This document shows, one piece after another, positions 23,191 to 33,330 of a DNA stretch of 64,000 nucleotides (its first letter is position 1; each line of letters opens with the position of its first letter). Origin of the DNA: Platycnemis pennipes. Taxonomy: Eukaryota; Arthropoda; Insecta; Odonata; Platycnemididae. The notes beneath the pieces are model-generated. The model was given only the letters and a program-made list of their open reading frames with translations, made no database searches and had not been told where the DNA came from. A program made the position numbers and the translations under genes. Where the stretch lies: contig OW121853.1 in assembly GCA_933228895.1 (NCBI GenBank), positions 126,004,133-126,068,132 of the forward strand. Direction: 5' to 3'.

Positions 23191-23855
23191 GGCTGATGCA
23201 AAGGACGGCAAACAGCTCTCCGATCGGCATGACACAAACGCAACACAAGTAGCACGGTGAGCAAACAATATGCATACTGGCCAACGCACTCAGCCTACAG
23301 CACAGTGCGATCGAAACTTCATGGCCTATGCGCAGAAGACCATATTTGGAATGGACGAATCTATTTTCAAGAAGGCGAGTGCTCCGAAGCAATTTATTGA
23401 GAAAACGTTTACAAAAAAGGCACAATGTCAATGCATATTATCATTTCGAATCTTCATCTCGCGGTCTACAACGTATTACTTTCGACCGCGAGTACCCGCC
23501 GGAAAACCTAGAATTGTATAAAAATCCGCAGCCCTACAGTTGGCAACTCCAACCTTCCAGTGTCCGAAGCACTTTGCCTCCCCTCCAAGATTCCTCCGAC
23601 TGCAATGCATGGTGAAATAGCACTGCGCAGAGCAAAGCGAGGCGGCAAAATTCAAATGCTGTAGCAAGCTAAAAATAGAAAATTGATCGGCTATAATCGA
23701 TTTTGATTGATTTTTTCAAAACAAAAAGTTGACTTTGATTAAATCGAAAATCGGAGTGTGATAATCGATTTTCGATTAAAATCGAAATCGATTTTAAAAT
23801 CCCTAGGTGGGACACTGCACTTGCAGGTTGAGATGGATCTGTACCCCTGCCTCAC

Positions 23856-24170
23856 CTTGCAAAATAACAATGTTGCCTCCACCATCCCAACACGATTAAG
23901 CTGGGCGGCATTAAACTCTCTGTGTGGGTGGTCATCTCGCAGCAGGGCCAGCAATATGCCAAAGAACAGAGCCAGCCCACTGCACTCATCCTCTTGTGGC
24001 ACGCCAGGTGCCCTGGTGCCTTTGTCTGGCCTCTCCCACCCCTTCCAAGCCTGCAGAACAGCCACGAGAAGGGAGGGCTGCGTGATGATGGCGTTTGATT
24101 GGGACACAATGTGGAATCTGTCAGCATTCGAGTGGAGAACCGACTTGTCACAACTCGCATCCAACAACAC
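23856..24170 (-). CDS. LYST: LYST exon i
   Basis: 105 codons. Starts VLLDASCDKSVLHSNADRFH, then SNAIITQPSLLVAVLQAWKG, then LALFFGILLALLRDDHPHRE, and ends EATLLFCK. Human LYST has 'SNAIIQDVKLLEELLLDWK' and 'ALEVLIRADHHQQMFNIKQL' at the same places. Acceptor CTCATCAG|GTG, donor TGCAAG|GTGAGG, phase 0. A hAT element ends about 50 bp past its donor, and a 23-bp tandem repeat begins 68 bp before its acceptor, so this exon sits tightly between repeats. Confidence 0.92.
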
Positions 24171-24238
24171 CTGATGAGAAAATGGGAGAGGCAATCTTCA
24201 AAAAGCTTATACATACTTCATTACACACACCAGACATT

Positions 24239-24345
24239 CAATTAATTTTTACAAGAGAGATCAATTAATGTTTACAAGAGAGATCAATTAATTTTTACAA
24301 GAGAGATCAATTAATTTTTACAAGAGAGATCAATTAATTTTTACA
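24239..24345. repeat. 23-bp tandem repeat, about 4.6 copies
   Basis: Unit CAATTAATTTTTACAAGAGAGAT at 24239, 24262, 24285, 24308 and 24331 (last copy partial), with one base change in the second copy. Begins 68 bp upstream of the acceptor of LYST exon i. Confidence 0.95.
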
Positions 24346-25002
24346 GAAGATAAATGACTAGCTTTCACCTTGTAGAATTCTCTACAGATGAAAGATAAGC
24401 CAATTGAAGGAAGAAGAGGCAATCTCTGATACCAAAAATTTCAGTGACCATCAACAGGAAGAATTGCTCAATTTCAACATACAATCTCTACAGAGAAGGG
24501 AAACAATTCCAGCAGATATTTGGAACTTTTAACTTGAACATCTATGTTGTACATTAACTAAATTTTCATCCCTTCACAAGGTTGAATGCAATACCTAAAA
24601 TATTTAATCCCATATGCAAGTGCCCTCTTCAACCCTTATTAACTCATGAGAGACTCTGATGGTGCACATGCAGGGTTGGGCACGAATCACCTAATATCGA
24701 TTCGAGTCACGAATCACGAATCTTTGAAGGAAATTAGATTCGAAGCACAAATCACGATTCACTGCTGAAAATTTGATTCAAATCTCGAATCATGAAACAT
24801 GTGATTTTTCCTTTAAATATGATTCGTGCGGTTCACGAATCACGAATCATAGTGTTATTGCAGAATGACAATAACACTACGTAATGGTAACATTCTGAAC
24901 ATTGCTTCCATAATTGTGAACCTATACCAATTTTTTCGCCCGTTAATAACACTTGTGTAGATACAGTGTGGATTAACTGAATATCATAAATTACCAGTTC
25001 TT

Positions 25003-25254
25003 ATGTACATCTAAATAATACCCTGCAAGTCACCATAAAGGTGTGTGGCAGGGGGTGAATTCTCACCAAACATGTACTACAAGCATGCATGCAAGCAAGC
25101 TACTACATGCATGCAAGAAAGCTACTTCATGCATGAAACAGGATTAGTAATAATATACTAGTCTAAACCTCATTAGTAAAACAAATAAATATAGCAAAGT
25201 AAGCATGCAAAAACATGCTGTTAGTTGGATTACCTTCATGTCCTCATACCAACA
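25003..25254 (-). mobile_element. LINE family A 3' end, first half of a split copy
   Basis: Minus-strand 3' untranslated region with the family signature CACCCCCTGCCACACACC...GCAGGGTATTAT. The other part resumes at 32640 after the LINE B block; the matching sequence in hAT copy 2 (54100-54200) is continuous. It is the oldest insertion within hAT element 2. Confidence 0.8.
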
Positions 25255-25312
25255 GATTAACAATAACCACAATATATAACAACAACAATGACCAACCTTT
25301 CGTGTTACCGAA

Positions 25313-26250
25313 ATGAGTTCTTGCAAAATTTGCAGTAAGTTAGTGCGTAACACAGTATTATTAGAGTGCTCCGATTGTGGGAACAAATTCCATGGAAACT
25401 GTTTAGATAATCCTCTTACTAAACAGGACATTGAAGCCATTAAATCCAGCAAGCAAGTTTGGTGATGCAGTGAGTGCACCGTGGTTCGTAGATCTAGCAT
25501 GAATAGTGAATCTACTTGTGCACCGATTAAAAGTGCGTCCCATAGTTTCCATCAGATGCAGTTTTAGATCTCTTCAAAGAAATCAAAGCTGATTTAAAGT
25601 CAACAGAGGCTAATCTTGGAGATTCGATGAACAAATTGTATGATCGGTTGGACGATTTATCTTCGGTGCTTGAGGCTCATAGTAAGCGATTCGACGAGTG
25701 CTTTGCTAGAATGGACTTATTAGAAATTGAAAATCGATCACTGAAGAAGCAAATTGCACTTCTTGCAAAACAGTCCGATGACCTTGAGCAATGCAGTTTA
25801 GCAAACTCAGTCGAGATTCACGGTTACCCACTTCAAAAAAACGAAGACCTTCCGAGCATAATTGGTAATATTGGGGCCGAGTTGGGGGTTATAGTCAAAG
25901 CGTTACATTGACAGCTGTTACCGCTTCAAACCCAAGTCGGAAAGTGGGCAGTGTGGTATCCACGTTAAGTTCCTCCGTCGGCACATCAAGGAAGATCTAC
26001 TGGCAAAAAGAAGAGTAAAGAGGGACTTCTCAACACGGCCCCTGAACCTCGATGTGACACCCACCCCTCTCTACATTAACAAAGCCCTTTGTCCTGGGAG
26101 GAGAAAAGTGCTGCATGCTGCAAGGGCTGTTAAGAATGAGAAAGGCTATTAATATTTGTGGATACGTGGAGGTAAAGTTTTAATGCGAAAAGCGGAGAAA
26201 GAACCAGTGTTTGTTTTGACAAGTTTGTAGGATTTAAATTTTTTATCAAA
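25313..26250 (+). pseudogene. LINE B ORF1: PHD finger, coiled coil, FP25K-like end
   Basis: Starts MSSCKICSKLVRNTVLLECS with C4, C7, C19, C22, H27, C30, then (past an in-frame TGA at 25463-25465) CSEC: the C4HC3 spacing of a PHD finger. A coiled coil follows (25627-25800: MNKLYDRLDDLSSVLEAHSK). Then comes SVEIHGYPLQKNEDL and, in another frame, INKALCPGRRKVLHAARAVK with YLWIRGGKVLMRKAEKEPVF. The latter resembles the C-terminal ORF1 domain related to baculovirus FP25K-type proteins. Such proteins bind element RNA. Frameshifted, so inactive. Confidence 0.75.
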
Positions 26251-26338
26251 TTTAAAATGTCACATTACACCAATATTAAGTTATTTCATAGCAGTATATT
26301 ATTTATTGTTCAACAAAATATCTGTAGTCTCAGATCAA

Positions 26339-27279
26339 GTCTTTGTCAATGTCTTATTAAGATCGTAGTCTTTGATACATGGCAGTTAGAATTAAATTTT
26401 AAAAAATGTCTAGTAATGAATTTTTGGAAAAAGAATAGTTCTCCTCCTAGCACATACAAAATAAGTAATAATGAAATAACAAACGTGGAATCCATTAAAT
26501 ATCTTGGAATAAGACTGACACATGATCTTTCCTGGGGTAAACATATACGTGAAATAATGGGTCAAGCTAATCGTAAACTGGGTTTCATCAAAAGAGTATT
26601 GGGTAAATGTGACGATCATGTACGTGAAATCAGCTACTTTTCCCTTGTAAGACCTCATTTGGAATATGCTGCCAGTGTATGGGATCCCTACGAAATCGGT
26701 CTAAGTAATGAACTTGAACGTGTGCAGCGAAGATCAGCAAGATTTGTAAAGGGACGATACGATAATTATATTAGCGTAACCAGTCTATTAAATGAATTGA
26801 AATGGGAATCATTATCAGATCGCAGGTTGAAATTTAGACTTAATCTCTTAAACAAATTCCAAGGCAATATTTTCAGTGATGATGTTAAAAATATTTTACG
26901 AACCCCAACTTACTATGGCAGACTGGACCATAATCATAAAATTAGAGAAATTGATTGCCGAACCGACCGATTCAAAATGTCCTTTTTCCCTCGAACAATT
27001 AGAGATACGAATAATGGTAAATATGTCCTATCGGAGAGTAGCAATGAATAGCATTTGTAGCTGCATGTTGGTATGAGTACTTAAAGCTAACCCTACTAAC
27101 AGAATGTTTTTGCATGTTTGCTTTGCAATTTCTATCTTTTTTAAATAGTGTAGTTCTGACTACTATATTAATACATACTATTCCTTTTTTATGCATGATA
27201 TGTAGTGCATGATTGGTGAGAAATCACCCCCTGCCACACACCCTTGTGATGGCTTGCAGGGTATTATGTAGATGTAGAT
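26339..27279 (+). mobile_element. LINE family A, 5'-truncated copy
   Basis: Inserted in LINE B with duplication AGATCAA (26332-26338 and 27280-27286). Removing it restores LINE B ORF2 exactly (...NICSLRSNFDLFETYL...). An open frame to 27051 encodes the end of a reverse transcriptase: QLELNFKKCLVMNFWKKN, VESIKYLGIRLTHDLSWGKH, VRPHLEYAASVWDPYEIG. The 3' end is CACCCCCTGCCACACACC...GTAGATGTAGAT, with no poly(A). Confidence 0.93.
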
Positions 27280-27286
27280 AGATCAA

Positions 27287-28168
27287 ACTTTGATTTATTT
27301 GAAACGTATCTACATGGCCTTTCTTATTTACCGAGTATAATCATCCTGAGTGAAATATGGGTTTGTGAACACGAACTTCACCATTACAAATTGGAAGGTT
27401 ATAAATATTTTGCCCAATGCAGTAGCAGTAGTCGAGCAAGAGGTGTTATTGTTTATGTGCAAAGTACAATTGATTGCTACTCTAATGTAATTCAAGCTGT
27501 CACTGCTCATTTTGTCCAGGTGACCCTTGAAAAATTCAAATTACAGTTAATTTCTCTCTATAGAGATCAAAATTTTCCGATAGCACAATTTTTATCTGAA
27601 TTTGAACCGCTAATGTATAGTTTAAAAGGTAATATAATTGTGATTGGTGATGTCAACATAAATATTATGGTACCTTCTAATGATTCTGATCATTACTTAA
27701 ACTTAATGAGCTCCTTAGGATTAGCGTGTCTGATTGACTCGCCAACTAGGGTAACAGGGCACTCCGCTACCTGTATTGATCACCTGTTCGCTAGGTTATA
27801 TAAAATGTGCACGCATGACCTTCAAATAGAAGTGCTTCATGAAGCAATAAGCGATCACTCTTTGATTCGCTGTTCCATTTGTGTGAAAGAACCATTATGC
27901 AAAGAAAAATTAACGACTACTCCTGCCAAAACTAAGATTGACTATGAATATTTTAAAATCAAAATAGCTGAAGTAGATTGGAGTCGAGTTGTAAACGAAG
28001 TAGATGCATCAAAGGCTTTTTCGTTATTTCATGACTTACTAATAGGTGCTATATCTGAATCAAGAATCAAAGTCAATAATTACGACACAAGAAAAAAATT
28101 AAAGCCATGGATAACTAGTCATCTTCTAAACCTTATTGGAAGGAAAAACTATCTGCTCAAAAAACATA
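27287..28168 (+). pseudogene. LINE B ORF2, AP endonuclease domain
   Basis: Encodes IILSEIWVCEHELHHYKLEG, YKYFAQCSSSSRARGVIVYV, NIIVIGDVNINI and a late ISDHSLIRC. These are the standard apurinic-type endonuclease motifs (SE.W, GG.. replaced by RARG, GD.N, SDH) that nick target DNA in non-LTR retrotransposition. Largely open frame; the ORF2 it belongs to is interrupted on both sides by insertions. Confidence 0.85.
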
Positions 28169-28794
28169 TATCTACATAATACCCTGCAAGCCACCACGAG
28201 GGTGTGTGGCAGGGGGTGATTTCTCACCAAACATGCACTGCATATCATGCATTAAAAAGGAATAGTATTAATATAGTAGTCAGAACAACACTATTTAAAA
28301 AAAAGATACAAATTGCTAAGCAAACATGCAAAAACATTCTGTTAGTAGGGTTAGCTTTAAGTACTCATACCAACATGCAGCTACCAATGCTATTCATTGC
28401 TACTCTCTGATAGGACATATTTACCGTTATTCGTATCTCTAATTGTTCGAGGGAAAAAGAACATTTTGAATCTATCAGTTCGGCAATCAATTTCTCTAAT
28501 TTTATGAATATGGTCCAGTCTGCCATAGTAAGTTGGGGTTCGTAAAATATTTTTAACTTCATCACTGAAAATATTGCCTTGGAATTTGTTTAAGAGATTA
28601 AGTCTAAATTTCAACCTGCGATCTGACAATGAATCCCATTTCAATTCATTTAATAGACTGGTTATGCTAATATAATTATCGTATCGTCCCTTTACAAATC
28701 TTGCTGATCTTCGCTGCACACGTTCAAGTTCATTACTTAGACCGATTTCGTAGGGATCCCATACACTGGCAGCATATTCCAAATGAGGTCTATG
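28169..28794 (-). mobile_element. LINE family A, second truncated copy
   Basis: Minus-strand insertion in LINE B with a short duplication CATA (28165-28168 and 28795-28798). Coding end includes PHLEYAASVWDPYEIGLSNE and FFPRTIRDTNNGKY, nearly the same as the copy at 26339-27279. Removal rejoins LINE B ORF2 (LLKKH-RRHPLNESLAKAF). Confidence 0.9.
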
Positions 28795-28798
28795 CATA

Positions 28799-29283
28799 GA
28801 CGCCATCCATTAAACGAAAGTTTAGCAAAGGCATTTATAAACTGTAGAAATAATTTGAAAAATGAACTTAGGATTGCTTCCAATAACTACTATTTGCACA
28901 GATTTCAAGGAGCAAACGGAAACTCAAAAATGCAATGGAAAATACTCAAGGAAATATCCGGCCGCATACCACTCAGTCCCCACGAAATCTGCCTGGAAAT
29001 AGACGGTAGTATAACATCTGCTCGTTCTAAAATAGCTAGGGCATTTAATGACTATTTTGTTTCCTCCTACGATAGTAATAATAATTGTAACGACAGTGGC
29101 ACTGATGAATTCGTCGCTGAGTGTTGTGATTATTCACATAGCTTCAAATCTATGTGCTTAGAACCAGTCGATCCTGCTGAAATAACTACATTAGTAAGAT
29201 CCTTTCCTGCTAGCAAAGCCCCTGGTTACGACAACGTTAACAGTGAACTTTTGAAACTTGTTATTAAAGAATTAGCTACTATT
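28799..29283 (+). pseudogene. LINE B ORF2, segment between endonuclease and RT
   Basis: Open reading RRHPLNESLAKAFINCRNNL, then MQWKILKEISGRIP and, near the end, VRSFPASKAPGYDNVNSELL. The last is the start of the reverse transcriptase ('..L.....K.PG.D.I....L'). Interrupted at 29283 by the I-clade LINE. Confidence 0.88.
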
Positions 29284-30940
29284 AGGTAGGTAGGTAGGTT
29301 TGATTTAAGGTGCATCGACAACTTAGGTCATACCGCACCTTCGCATGCTTATTCCTGAATATTACTTATAACAAAACAATTCTTTCATTTGCTATTATAG
29401 GTCTGTCTATACACAGTATATCATGTGTGTAACGTATAAAAAGGGGAAAATCTGGTCATATTTTTGTGATGAGATTGGTTTCGCGGAGGAACGTTAGGAC
29501 TTTGTCAATTTCCTTTGGGTTATCTCCCAAAATAGTTTTTAGTTCTCCAGACATTTTGAGACGGTTCCGGATATCTTGGTACTTCGTGCAGTCTGCCAGT
29601 ATATGTTTTACCGTCAAAATGGAATCACAGTCTGTGCATATTGGAGGTTCCTTCTCCATAGAGAAGAGGAAAGAGTGAGTCAAGCCTGTATGTCCGATTC
29701 TGAGCCTTGTGACTATTACCTCCTCTCGTCTGTTGTCCCGGATCGAAGACTTCCAGGCTCGTGTGTTGTTTTTTATGTGGCGCAACTTATTCGATATTGT
29801 GTTGCGCCATGTCGTGTTCCAAATGGCGAGGAATATATTCATTAAGTATAGTTTTAGGTCCTGATATGGGATAGTCGCTGAATTAATTTCTTCCCTATTG
29901 AGGGCTTCTTTTGCCAATACGTCCGCTGCTTCGTTCCCGTGAACACCAACATGGCCTGGAATCCAGAGAAACCTAACACTTACTCCTTTGGCGTCAAGCG
30001 ACATGATGGAGGATAGAATGTTTTGGAGCAAGGGATGAGTTGGACAGCCACTACGAATGGCTTGAATCGCACTTTTGGAGTCGGAGCAAATCAGAAATTG
30101 TTTATTCCTTGCTATTATGGCGTCCAGCGCAACTTTGATCGCAAATAACTCCGCCGTGTAGATAGTGCACCACGGGTGTAACTTGAAGGACGCTGAGCCT
30201 ACGTCTGGTGATACATAGGCGCATCCACATGCGGAATCATTTTTGGAGCCATCGGTATAAATTTTTCCGTGCGTCTCGAAATTGTTTATTGCCTCCAGTG
30301 CTCTGACTCGTAGTTCGCTTGGAGTGATATTAGTTTTGAAGCCCAAGTAATTTACCAAGCATTGCGTCTGGGGATGCTCCCATGGAGGATATTTAAAATT
30401 TTCCGTTGGATATATATTGGGAAATTCCATACCCAAGTCGTCAATGAGATTTTTACAATGAACGGCGACAGGCTTAGTAGCCCTGGGTCGAGAATTAAAA
30501 ACGTCTAAAAATCGAGGTTTAAAAAGTAAGTTGAAACATGGATGGTTCCGTATCGATAAAATCCTGCAGATATAGTTGCTCATCAAAATGTTCCTTCTAA
30601 CCTCCAGGGGAGGTTCTCCGGCGTCAGAGTATATACTAGCAACTGGGCTTGTTCGGAATGCTCCAGTCGCCAGTCTTAGACCAGAGTTATGTACGGAATT
30701 GATGGGTTTAAGGTAGCTGCTACGCGCAGAAGCATTCAAAAAACTACCGTATTCTAGTCTGGACCTTACTAGGGCCCTGTAAATATAAAGCATGGTGGTT
30801 CTGTCGGCACCCCACGAGGATCTGCTTAAAATTTTTAAAATATTTAAAACCTTGGTACATGCATTTTTGGTACTCCGTATGCGCTCCCGCCAATCCAATT
30901 TTTTGTCAAATATAACACCTAGAAAACGATGTGTATCCAC
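29284..30940 (-). mobile_element. I-clade LINE, 5'-truncated, with intact RNase H ORF
   Basis: Perfect 15-bp duplication GAATTAGCTACTATT (29269-29283 and 30941-30955). The 3' end (left) has CCTACCTACCTACC repeats as tail. The element begins exactly where its open frame begins, so it is 5' truncated. The long duplication and undamaged frame suggest a recent insertion into LINE B. Confidence 0.95.
29456..30940 (-). CDS. RT C-terminus, RNase H and zinc knuckle (I-clade LINE)
   Basis: 494 residues, uninterrupted. Starts MDTHRFLGVIFDKKLDWRER (end of the reverse transcriptase domain), then LVRSRLEYGSFLNASARSSY. RNase H at about residues 225-355 has KIYTDGSKND, YTAELFAIKVAL, LICSDSKSAIQAI and WIPGHVGVHGNEAADVLAK, with all catalytic D/E/D/D positions present. 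A C-terminal CTDCDSILTVKHILADC zinc-binding motif follows. RNase H removes RNA from the RNA-DNA hybrid during retrotransposition. Partial, because the RT core and endonuclease are missing. Confidence 0.93.
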   Translation of the reverse strand: MDTHRFLGVIFDKKLDWRERIRSTKNACTKVLNILKILSRSSWGADRTTMLYIYRALVRSRLEYGSFLNASARSSYLKPINSVHNSGLRLATGAFRTSPVASIYSDAGEPPLEVRRNILMSNYICRILSIRNHPCFNLLFKPRFLDVFNSRPRATKPVAVHCKNLIDDLGMEFPNIYPTENFKYPPWEHPQTQCLVNYLGFKTNITPSELRVRALEAINNFETHGKIYTDGSKNDSACGCAYVSPDVGSASFKLHPWCTIYTAELFAIKVALDAIIARNKQFLICSDSKSAIQAIRSGCPTHPLLQNILSSIMSLDAKGVSVRFLWIPGHVGVHGNEAADVLAKEALNREEINSATIPYQDLKLYLMNIFLAIWNTTWRNTISNKLRHIKNNTRAWKSSIRDNRREEVIVTRLRIGHTGLTHSFLFSMEKEPPICTDCDSILTVKHILADCTKYQDIRNRLKMSGELKTILGDNPKEIDKVLTFLRETNLITKI

Positions 30941-30955
30941 GAATTAGCTACTATT

Positions 30956-32050
30956 CTTTCACATATATTTAATCTAAGTTTTACCAGTGGTGTTTTTCCT
31001 GACGAGATGAAAAAGGCGGTGTCATGCCCTTATATAAGAAAGGTGATCAATCAAGTATACTAAATTATCGTCCAATTTCATTGCTGACGATATTTTCAAA
31101 AATTATAGAGAAGCTAGTCAAGTCGAGATTAGTTAAATTTCTCAATAAAAACTGCTTCTTCAGCAAAAATCAGTATGGTTTTTTAAGTGGAAAGGGGACA
31201 GAAGATGCTCTAGAAAATTATTTTACTCATGTTTACAAGGCTATAAACTCAAATCGACGCACTGGCAGCCTATTTATTGATATTAGCAAGGCTTTTGATA
31301 CCATTGATCACAAGATTCTGACCTATAAGCTTCAGAAGGCTGGTATTCGAGGAATACCACTAAAATGGTTTAACAGTTATCTATCATCGAGAATGAGGTG
31401 TGTAAAAATTGGTGATGTTTACAGTTATTACAATATGATAACTTCTGGAGTTCCACAAGTCTCTGTCTTGGGTCCAGTCCTATTTCTAGTTTATATAAAC
31501 GATCTATGTAATTTCAATTTTAGAGGTCATGTGACAGCATTTGCTGATGATGTCGCTTTAAATTATGAAGGTATTAACTGGGGTGATGTAAAATATGATA
31601 TGCAGTCTGATTTGATCAATGTTGGTTTACCTCCAACAAATTGAAAATGAGTGTAACTAAAACGAAATATATGTGTTATAATTTATGTAACGTACAAGTT
31701 TTATTGGGTTTTATATTATCATGAAGAAAACTGTCCGATAACTTCATGCAATAGCTGCTTGCCCATTGAACGGGTTTCCAGTTTAAAATACCTGGGAGTA
31801 ACCATTGATGAATTCTTAAAGTTGCAACAGCATATTGATAGTCTAACAAATAAAATGCGACAAACATTGACAAATTTTTACTTCATCAGAAATAAATGTC
31901 CTTTAAATTTCCTTAGAATAATTTATAACGCGTTAGTACAATCCAGACTAAGTTATGGAATTTTTTGTTGTGGTGGCGCTTATTTGAACTCTTTAAAACC
32001 TGCCGTTTTTTTTACAAAAAAGAATTATTCGTGTTATTTTGAAAAAGAAC
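30956..32050 (+). pseudogene. LINE B ORF2, reverse transcriptase
   Basis: Motifs in order: LNYRPISLLTIFSKIIEKLV, QYGFLSGKGTEDAL, GSLFIDISKAFDTIDHKIL, SGVPQVSVLGPVLFLVYIND and TAFADDVALNYEG (FADD catalytic box). Then, out of frame, SSLKYLGVTIDEFLKL and QSRLSYGIFCCGG. Frameshift near 31023; TGA at about 31642 and more damage after it. Inactive. Confidence 0.88.
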
Positions 32051-32639
32051 AGATTTGAAAGATCCTTTCCACTTTTTCTTCTTTTATGTTTGCTTCCATT
32101 GAGGCATCTATATATTTATAAGGTTCTACGGTGTTTTTATACAAGAAGTGGTAACTCTGAAATATTTCTGTGCCTGCCTTCTCCATTTACCCTGCGTAAA
32201 AAAGTATACCCTTGCCAAAACCAAATTTGACGTTGTTCAAAAGATGTTTTTTGTATGAAGGACCAAAGGTATACAATCTATTACCCCAGTCATGCACTAT
32301 TTCTAAGTCTGTGAAAAATATTTTGGAAAATGTACATTCTTGGCTTCTCACTAAAGAAAGTGTAGAGCAAATATTGTTGTAAATAACTAATGTAATTGAG
32401 TTGTAATTAAACTGTTAGTAAGTAGCTTTTAAGATACACACTTACATTGTTAAGAGATTGTTATGGCATCACTACAAGAGCAATATGTATCTTTAAGCAA
32501 AGCATATTGTATGTATTATTATTTGATGGTAGCCTTAAACAGGTTCTCCTTCAAGGCCACCTAAAATTACTCCACTTTTGTTATTGACATGTTATTTGTG
32601 TATGGAGTAATAAACTTATTATTATTATCATGATTAACA

Positions 32640-32755
32640 TGCAGCTACCTATGATATAAATTGATTCACTTGTATTGGACATATTTACACTATTCATATC
32701 CCTAATTGTACGAGGAAAAAAGGACATTCTGAATCTGTCAGTTCGACAATCAAAG
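32640..32755 (-). mobile_element. LINE family A, second half of the split copy
   Basis: TGCAGCTACCTATGATATAA and CATATCCCTAATTGTACGAG match the continuous copy at 54140-54230, confirming that LINE B landed inside this older insertion. Confidence 0.8.
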
Positions 32756-33330
32756 AAATATAATAAGAATATAAAAGAATAATAAGAAAATAGAAGAATA
32801 ATAGAAAGTGATAATATACCAGTAGAATTATCTCATTCTCTCAATAGCTTTCTATGACAGTCTAGTTGAGTGTTTACAATGTCATTTGTAAACTTCGGCA
32901 CCAGATGGCGAAGCGTCGATGTAAGTGCTTCGTGTAGAAAGGAAGGTGGCTCAACTTGCAGGCTGAGCCAAATACGCTGAGCGCAGGCGGACGTGTAGAA
33001 GAGGCATAATTTAGTGTAAAATATATTATTGAAGTTTGCATTAACCATATTGTTGCATTTCTGACTTATACTTACACGGTATCTGTCGGTTAAAGAATGA
33101 TGTACGTTTCTAGCAGTGAAATCAGTGATATTAATTCGTGATTCGTCAGTGAATCGTGAGCCGCATCACAAAAATTCGGCTCACAAATCACCTCAACTAA
33201 AAAAAAAAGAGTCGACTCCCGGATCACGAATCATTAAAAAAAAATGATCCGAATCACGAATCACAAATCACAGTTTGTGATTCGCGAATCATGATTCGTG
33301 ATTCATGAAGACGAATCATGTCCATCCCTG

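Larger units (their letters stand above)
19957..23805. mobile_element. hAT element 1 (defective)
   Basis: Perfect 8-bp duplication GGTGGGAC (19949-19956 and 23806-23813), the hAT hallmark. The ends are TAGGGATT and AATCCCTA, followed inside by runs of ATCGATTTTCGATTAAAATCG at both ends. It contains a transposase remnant on minus (22869-23190), a probable solo LTR and a foldback element. Its right end is about 50 bp from the donor of LYST exon i. Confidence 0.9.
25263..32631 (+). mobile_element. LINE B (Jockey/CR1/L2 group) with three nested insertions
   Basis: Near full length: 5' region and ORF1 (25263-26256), ORF2 in four pieces (26257-26338, 27287-28168, 28799-29283, 30956 to about 32050) and a TTATTATTATTA tail at about 32615. 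Flanked by the direct repeat GATTAACA (25255-25262 and 32632-32639). The three interruptions each carry their own target duplication. Dead: several stops and frameshifts. Confidence 0.88.
24671..33330. mobile_element. hAT element 2, copy 1 (composite, 8.7 kb)
   Basis: Perfect 8-bp duplication TGCACATG (24663-24670 and 33331-33338). The ends are CAGGGTTGGGCACGAATCAC and the inverted counterpart ending GTCCATCCCTG. Subterminal regions are packed with ACGAATCACGAATC repeats. The hAT itself is non-coding; everything inside is nested retrotransposon. It shares ends, internal sequence and a LINE insertion site with copy 2 at 53625-57250. Confidence 0.92.

Noticed and set aside
24239..24345. CRISPR-like array
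   Set aside because: The repeats are directly adjacent with no spacers, in a eukaryotic intron: a minisatellite.
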